A DNA stretch of 64,000 bases from Neisseriaceae bacterium. GTDB lineage: Bacteria > Pseudomonadota > Gammaproteobacteria > Burkholderiales > Chromobacteriaceae. The notes under the pieces were generated by a model. That model did not search any database and was not told the DNA's origin. It saw nothing but the letters and a program-made list of their open reading frames with translations. A program made the translations under genes and the position numbers. Positions 60,641-64,000 of this stretch are shown here, piece by piece. Location: NCBI GenBank assembly GCA_027489245.1, contig JAIYAC010000026.1:62001-126000 (forward strand), written 5' to 3'. Numbering within the stretch: position 1 is the first letter of the stretch; every line of letters begins with the position of its first letter.

Positions 60641-60664
60641 CGCTATATAACCATGTATATAGCG
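60641..60664 (-). promoter_or_regulatory. ModE operator upstream of modA
   Basis: CGCTATATA, six bases, TATATAGCG: two 9-base arms with perfect symmetry, the known ModE box pattern (CGNTATATA-N6-TATATANCG). It starts 31 bases before the modA ATG and probably covers the promoter. The cognate regulator is the last gene of the same operon. Confidence 0.9.
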
Positions 60665-60699
60665 CCAGGCGCAACACGACAGCATGCGGCCAACTGCCG

Positions 60700-61494
60700 C
60701 TACCTCACCGGCCACACCTGTGCAATGTCCGCCACGCACTGCTCGAACAGCGGCTTGCCAAACAGATAACCCTGCACCAGATGCACGCCTATCTCTTGCA
60801 GGCAGGCCAGCTCCTCGCGCGTTTCTACGCCCTCGGCAATCACGCGGATACCCAACTCGTCACACATGCGCACCACGCAGGCCACAATCACGCGGCTGGC
60901 TTTTTTCTGCTCGATGCCCCGCACCAGCGCCATGTCCAGCTTGACGATATCCGGCTGAAAATCCGCCAGCAGGTTCAGCCCAGCGTAGCCCGCGCCAAAG
61001 TCGTCAATCGCCGTCATGAAACCGATGCGCTGGTAAGCGCTAAACACCTTGGCCAGCCAGCTGCCGTCGTCGATACGCTCGCTCTCTACCGTCTCGAAAA
61101 TGATCTGGTCTACCGGAAAACCAAACTGGCGCGCCGCCTGCAGCGTGGTGCGTATGCACACCTCGGGGCGGTAAATGGCATTGGGCAAAAAGTTGATGGA
61201 CAGCCTGCTGCGCATACCCAGCCGCGCGGCCACCTCGATGGCTTTCACACGGCAAGCCTGGTCAAAACGGTAGCGGTTGGTGTCGTTCACCTGCGCCAGT
61301 ACGCTGAGCGCCCCCTCGCCAGCCGTACCGCGCACCAGCGCCTCGTGCGCAAAGATGCTGCCGGCGCGCAGGTCAATGATGGGCTGGAAAGCGTAGCTAA
61401 AGGCAAAACCCAGCGGCTCGCCATCGCGGCAGTCACCGCAAGGGGGCAAGGCAGTGGCAGGGTCGGTATCAGGGTTGATAGGGATAAGGTTCAT
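60700..61494 (-). CDS. EAL-domain c-di-GMP phosphodiesterase
   Basis: Protein of 264 residues that is almost entirely one EAL domain. All catalytic positions are seen: E51 (HEALVRG), N101, E134, D164-D165 (DDFGAG), K185, E221 (IAEGVET) and Q241 (QGYLFGKP). So it should be active in hydrolysing c-di-GMP. The short N-terminus has paired cysteines (PPCGDCRDG) that might bind metal or sense redox. No signal or membrane segment. The start at 61494 lacks a strong ribosome-binding site. Confidence 0.93.
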   Translation of the reverse strand: MNLIPINPDTDPATALPPCGDCRDGEPLGFAFSYAFQPIIDLRAGSIFAHEALVRGTAGEGALSVLAQVNDTNRYRFDQACRVKAIEVAARLGMRSRLSINFLPNAIYRPEVCIRTTLQAARQFGFPVDQIIFETVESERIDDGSWLAKVFSAYQRIGFMTAIDDFGAGYAGLNLLADFQPDIVKLDMALVRGIEQKKASRVIVACVVRMCDELGIRVIAEGVETREELACLQEIGVHLVQGYLFGKPLFEQCVADIAQVWPVR

Positions 61495-61527
61495 GTGCGT
61501 ACGGCATCACAATGCGTGAAGGGAGAT

Positions 61528-61746
61528 TTATTGCCAGTATAGGGCAGCTTGCTGGCAATACTGCGGCATTGTCTGGCTGGGCCGCCAGATAATCTGTTCA
61601 GGCCCGTTAAAGTCGAAAACACACCTCTGACCTGGCAAGGCTTGCTGCGGGTCTGTTTCGTTGGCGTTTTCGCTAAAGTAGAAAACAGCCAGCTTGCCAT
61701 CACCCAGCCATGTTCGCCCGGACAAGGCGGCCACCCGAACAGCCAT
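61528..61746 (-). CDS. Possible small protein of unknown function
   Basis: An open frame of 72 residues from an ATG at 61746, lying 33 bases upstream of the EAL gene on the same strand. The frame extends to a TTG at 61833, but that lies next to the terminator hairpin and is less likely. Composition (SENANETDPQQALPGQRCVFDFNGPEQ) looks protein-like and soluble. I recognise no family, and an opposite-strand frame of 83 residues also exists, so this is tentative. Confidence 0.35.
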   Translation of the reverse strand: MAVRVAALSGRTWLGDGKLAVFYFSENANETDPQQALPGQRCVFDFNGPEQIIWRPSQTMPQYCQQAALYWQ

Positions 61747-61830
61747 GCAAAAGGCTCTCACGGTGAGAACGGCGTAGTTGGCCAGGCTCTTGTACGGTAA
61801 CTCATCGGCCAAAGCGGTCGGTGAGCGCTT

Positions 61831-61876
61831 CAAAAAATATGGCCGGTTCTTTTTACAGACCGGCCATTGCTATTTT
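61831..61876. terminator. Bidirectional intrinsic terminator at the edge of the low-GC segment
   Basis: Perfect 9-bp stem ATGGCCGGT (61839-61847) and ACCGGCCAT (61859-61867). On the minus strand it is followed by ATTTTTTG and would end the DUF2167/membrane-protein/J-domain unit. On the plus strand a TATTTTT tail lies just beyond. Confidence 0.75.
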
Positions 61877-61953
61877 TCCTAGGTCAGGGCTGCCTACAAG
61901 AATCGCGGCGATTCACTTGCCGGCCATCAATAATAAAAACAGCGACTTGAGCA

Positions 61954-62352
61954 TCAGGGAGTACCACGTTCAGCCATTGCTCGTTTGTAGGCTACATTAA
62001 TCTCCTTGGTCTTGCGCTCACACAACTCGCGTAGCTCAGGACCCAAAGACGCAACCTTATCCGGATGGTATTGGCTAATCAATGTTTTGTACGCATGTCG
62101 GATCTCTTGCGTGCTGGAGGTCGGTGCTACACTGAGAACCTCATACCAAAATACAGGGTCGATACTCTCGGTCTGTTGCTGCCGATGCTGCTCATCTGAC
62201 TCACGCTTGGTACGCCCGTACTGCTCTTCGGGATCGACACCAGGCGGATTGCTTGGCTGCTGTTTATCTGACTTGCCTGTCCCGAAGCGTTATACGACCC
62301 AATAGCCGATGTAGAGACCGAAGGCAATAACTAATAGCTCTGTTCCCGACAT
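61954..62352 (-). pseudogene. J-domain (DnaJ-like) membrane protein gene broken by an in-frame stop
   Basis: From the ATG at 62352 the frame reads a 20-residue membrane anchor (MSGTELLVIAFGLYIG...), then TAA at 62292-62290. The same frame then continues for 111 codons: a polar linker rich in Gln and Glu, then FWYEVLSVAPTSSTQEIRH, YKTLISQYHPDKV with the essential HPD, and an end AYKRAMAERGTP before TGA at 61954. No ATG, GTG or TTG lies between the stop and the J-domain core, so the downstream part cannot easily restart. The anchor-linker-J-domain plan suggests a co-chaperone of DnaK. It overlaps the upstream gene by 22 bases. A sequencing error at one base would also explain it. Confidence 0.75.
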
Positions 62353-63074
62353 GTATCGCTTTCATGGGCAAGATATTGCAGATGTGAGTTCAACGTTTGG
62401 GCACGTAGAGAGCCCTCGTCTTCCCAGTCGATTTCGTTCTTGATCCTGATGATGACCTCGGAAAGCGCAGCATCCCGTGCTGAACCGATCAGGCATTGGT
62501 CAATAACTGAAAGAAAATCTTCTTTTGGTTGGATACCTAGGCTCAAGTGCCGGACCAAGTTAATGGCAAAGGGAGGGCAAGTCAGGCATTCAAATGCCAA
62601 CGAGACAAATCGTCGCTTACTAAGCCCATGGTCTAATCGCTTGAACCATACAGAAGACAGCGCTATCAGGGCATTGAGATAGAAAAGAATAATGCCGGAA
62701 GCAATAGCAATATCCCCCAGGCGGGTTAACAATCCCAGAGGGATCAGTACAAAGATTGCCAGGAACATGAACCAGATTGAGGGGGCAAGGAAGGAGTATC
62801 TGTTCACAGGAGCAGTCCACTCCCGACTACGACCTATTATGCCCTCGCTGTCCCACGAAAATCGATATATGGGTCGGTGAGGAAGAAGCGGGTTCGGGAC
62901 GAACGGTTCCTTACCCCGGAGTTGAAAGTTGTGGCTCCCAAACAACGCATGCCAACGACCCTCTCGGCCTGGGGAGAGCAAAACTTCATTGCTTGCAAGC
63001 AGCAAGGCCGAGTCGTAGAGGTACAACCCAACCAAACCACCAACAAGCAAAATCTCAGGGGGAGGGATGATCAT
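62331..63074 (-). CDS. Membrane protein of unknown function in the low-GC segment
   Basis: Protein of 247 residues with about three membrane helices: one near the N-terminus (EILLVGGLVGLYLYDSALLLA) and two around residues 110-160. The C-terminal third is soluble and charged. I recognise no family. The start at 63074 overlaps the stop of the DUF2167 gene (ATGA), and its own end overlaps the J-domain gene, so the three form one coupled unit. GC content is visibly lower than in the rest of the window. Confidence 0.8.
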   Translation of the reverse strand: MIIPPPEILLVGGLVGLYLYDSALLLASNEVLLSPGREGRWHALFGSHNFQLRGKEPFVPNPLLPHRPIYRFSWDSEGIIGRSREWTAPVNRYSFLAPSIWFMFLAIFVLIPLGLLTRLGDIAIASGIILFYLNALIALSSVWFKRLDHGLSKRRFVSLAFECLTCPPFAINLVRHLSLGIQPKEDFLSVIDQCLIGSARDAALSEVIIRIKNEIDWEDEGSLRAQTLNSHLQYLAHESDTCREQSY

Positions 63075-63913
63075 GCCTGCTTTTTCCTGAACAAGGCTTT
63101 GATACCCGCAAATGCAGCAAACACGCCGGCAGCGACAAGCTTCCACGCCGCAGCTAGGAATCCCCCAATCACCGCCCAGAATCCCTTCTTGGTTGCCACC
63201 GCTGCCGCTCCGCCAACAACCAGTGCAGCAAGACCGTATTCTGCAACGTGATCACCCTCCCTGAATTCGGAGTACCGCTCCCCTGCATTGAACTCAAAAC
63301 TTTGGAGCGCCTGCTTGAAGCTGACCACATCCTTGTCCAGCGTTTCTGGTGAAGAAACCAGAGTGGCACTCATCACACCGGTGCGGCCAAGCAAACGGAC
63401 GGTGTAATTCACACTTATCTGACCTTGGGAGTTAAGCTTCGTCCCCCATTCCAGTCTTTTGGTTTGAGGATCGTAATGGGGTGGAACGTACCAACCCTCG
63501 GTATACAGAGGAGGCAGACCAAGTCGATTGCGCTCTTCATTGGCGGGGCCGTCACTACTCTTCAACTTACTCAGTAGATCGTCAGCGTCAATCTTGTCGT
63601 CGTCCTTCACAAAACCGCTTGGATTAAAGGAAAAATCGGCCCACCAGCCACCGCTCTTGGAAAAGATAATGTTGTTGCCTGGTTCGGGTAGGTTGCCGGT
63701 AATCTTCAGAAATTTTTCCGAATTGGAATCATCAAGAAACAGCGTCTCGGCGTCAGGGGTCTTGAGCGTGGCTTTACCGACAACTTGTTCGGTCCGCGGA
63801 CCGACATGCCAATCGAGGGCGCGCATAGCTGCGCTAGGATCTTGTTCGTTCTGGGCAGCAATTGCCAGTAGAGGCACTGCGAAGATGGCAATAACAAGCT
63901 TCTTAAGCTGCAT
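63071..63913 (-). CDS. DUF2167 membrane-anchored protein
   Basis: Protein of 280 residues with a signal peptide (LVIAIFAVPLLAIAAQ). The DUF2167 features are ALDWHVGPRTEQVVGKATLKTP, WADFSFNPSGFVKDDDKIDADDLLSKLK, EGWYVPPHYDPQTKRLEWG and, near the end, FNAGERYSEFREGDHVAEYGLAALVVGG followed by membrane helices and a basic tail (FRKKQA). The function of the family is unknown. AAGGATC precedes the ATG at 63913. First gene of the three-gene low-GC unit. Confidence 0.9.
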   Translation of the reverse strand: MQLKKLVIAIFAVPLLAIAAQNEQDPSAAMRALDWHVGPRTEQVVGKATLKTPDAETLFLDDSNSEKFLKITGNLPEPGNNIIFSKSGGWWADFSFNPSGFVKDDDKIDADDLLSKLKSSDGPANEERNRLGLPPLYTEGWYVPPHYDPQTKRLEWGTKLNSQGQISVNYTVRLLGRTGVMSATLVSSPETLDKDVVSFKQALQSFEFNAGERYSEFREGDHVAEYGLAALVVGGAAAVATKKGFWAVIGGFLAAAWKLVAAGVFAAFAGIKALFRKKQA

Positions 63914-64000
63914 GGCTGTCGATCCTTTATATAGGCTTAGATTATTCATTATGCATGAACATGCAATTGACAACCAGTGTTGCGTTGATTTCGAATAGTT

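Noticed and set aside
61528-61833. A 101-codon frame starting at TTG 61833
   Set aside because: The TTG lies against the T-run of a terminator hairpin and lacks a ribosome-binding site; the shorter ATG version is listed instead at low confidence.

Overview
The window is a 64 kb stretch of a GC-rich, densely coding bacterial chromosome. The gene order yceD-rpmF-plsX-fabH-fabD-fabG-acpP-fabF, the KdpFABC system, the split ChrA genes and the chemotaxis and c-di-GMP proteins fit a free-living betaproteobacterium. Neisseriales (Chromobacteriaceae-like) is my best guess, but this is inference: no rRNA or other decisive marker is present.

Layout. 1-3.4 kb: end of a chemoreceptor and a pab (p-aminobenzoate) gene group. 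3.5-10.0 kb: complete fatty-acid and phospholipid initiation cluster on the minus strand. 10.1-15.3 kb: maf, an RsmI-like methyltransferase, a diguanylate cyclase, a DUF2520 protein, a LemA protein and an aminotransferase. 15.4-23.3 kb: tRNA-Ser(CGA), a P-type ATPase, an XRE-cupin/GNAT pair, a secreted protein with an internal duplication, a hydrolase and a LysR regulator. 23.4-29.2 kb: agmatine catabolism, with one cytoplasmic and two Tat-exported agmatine deiminases, N-carbamoylputrescine amidase and a polyamine-type binding protein. 29.2-31.5 kb: acyl-CoA ligase and HxlR regulator. 31.7-39.9 kb: the kdp potassium system, with a KdpE-type operator and a 33-residue peptide gene ahead of kdpF. 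40.0-47.8 kb: two back-to-back metal or metal-chelate ABC importers, the second behind a Zur-like operator. 48-50 kb: an amino-acid-type dCache chemoreceptor. 50-57.6 kb: a MocR regulator, a LysR regulator, chrA1/chrA2, a secreted nuclease, an ABC1 kinase and a heme-degrading-domain protein. 57.7-60.7 kb: modABC-modE with a perfect ModE operator. 60.7-61.5 kb: an EAL phosphodiesterase. 61.5-64 kb: a lower-GC segment with a DUF2167 protein, a membrane protein and a J-domain gene broken by an in-frame stop.

The most unusual signal is not a gene. The exact 10-mer TGCGGCCAAC (or its complement GTTGGCCGCA) occurs 47 times by my reading, on both strands, in genes and between them. Inside genes it forces rare-looking codons (Leu-Ala-Ala written TTG-GCC-GCA 20 times). 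It also forms inverted pairs, including a 38-bp perfect palindrome between kdpC and kdpD. This behaves like a DNA uptake sequence, but it matches neither the Neisseria DUS (GCCGTCTGAA) nor the Pasteurellaceae USS (AAGTGCGGT) known to me.
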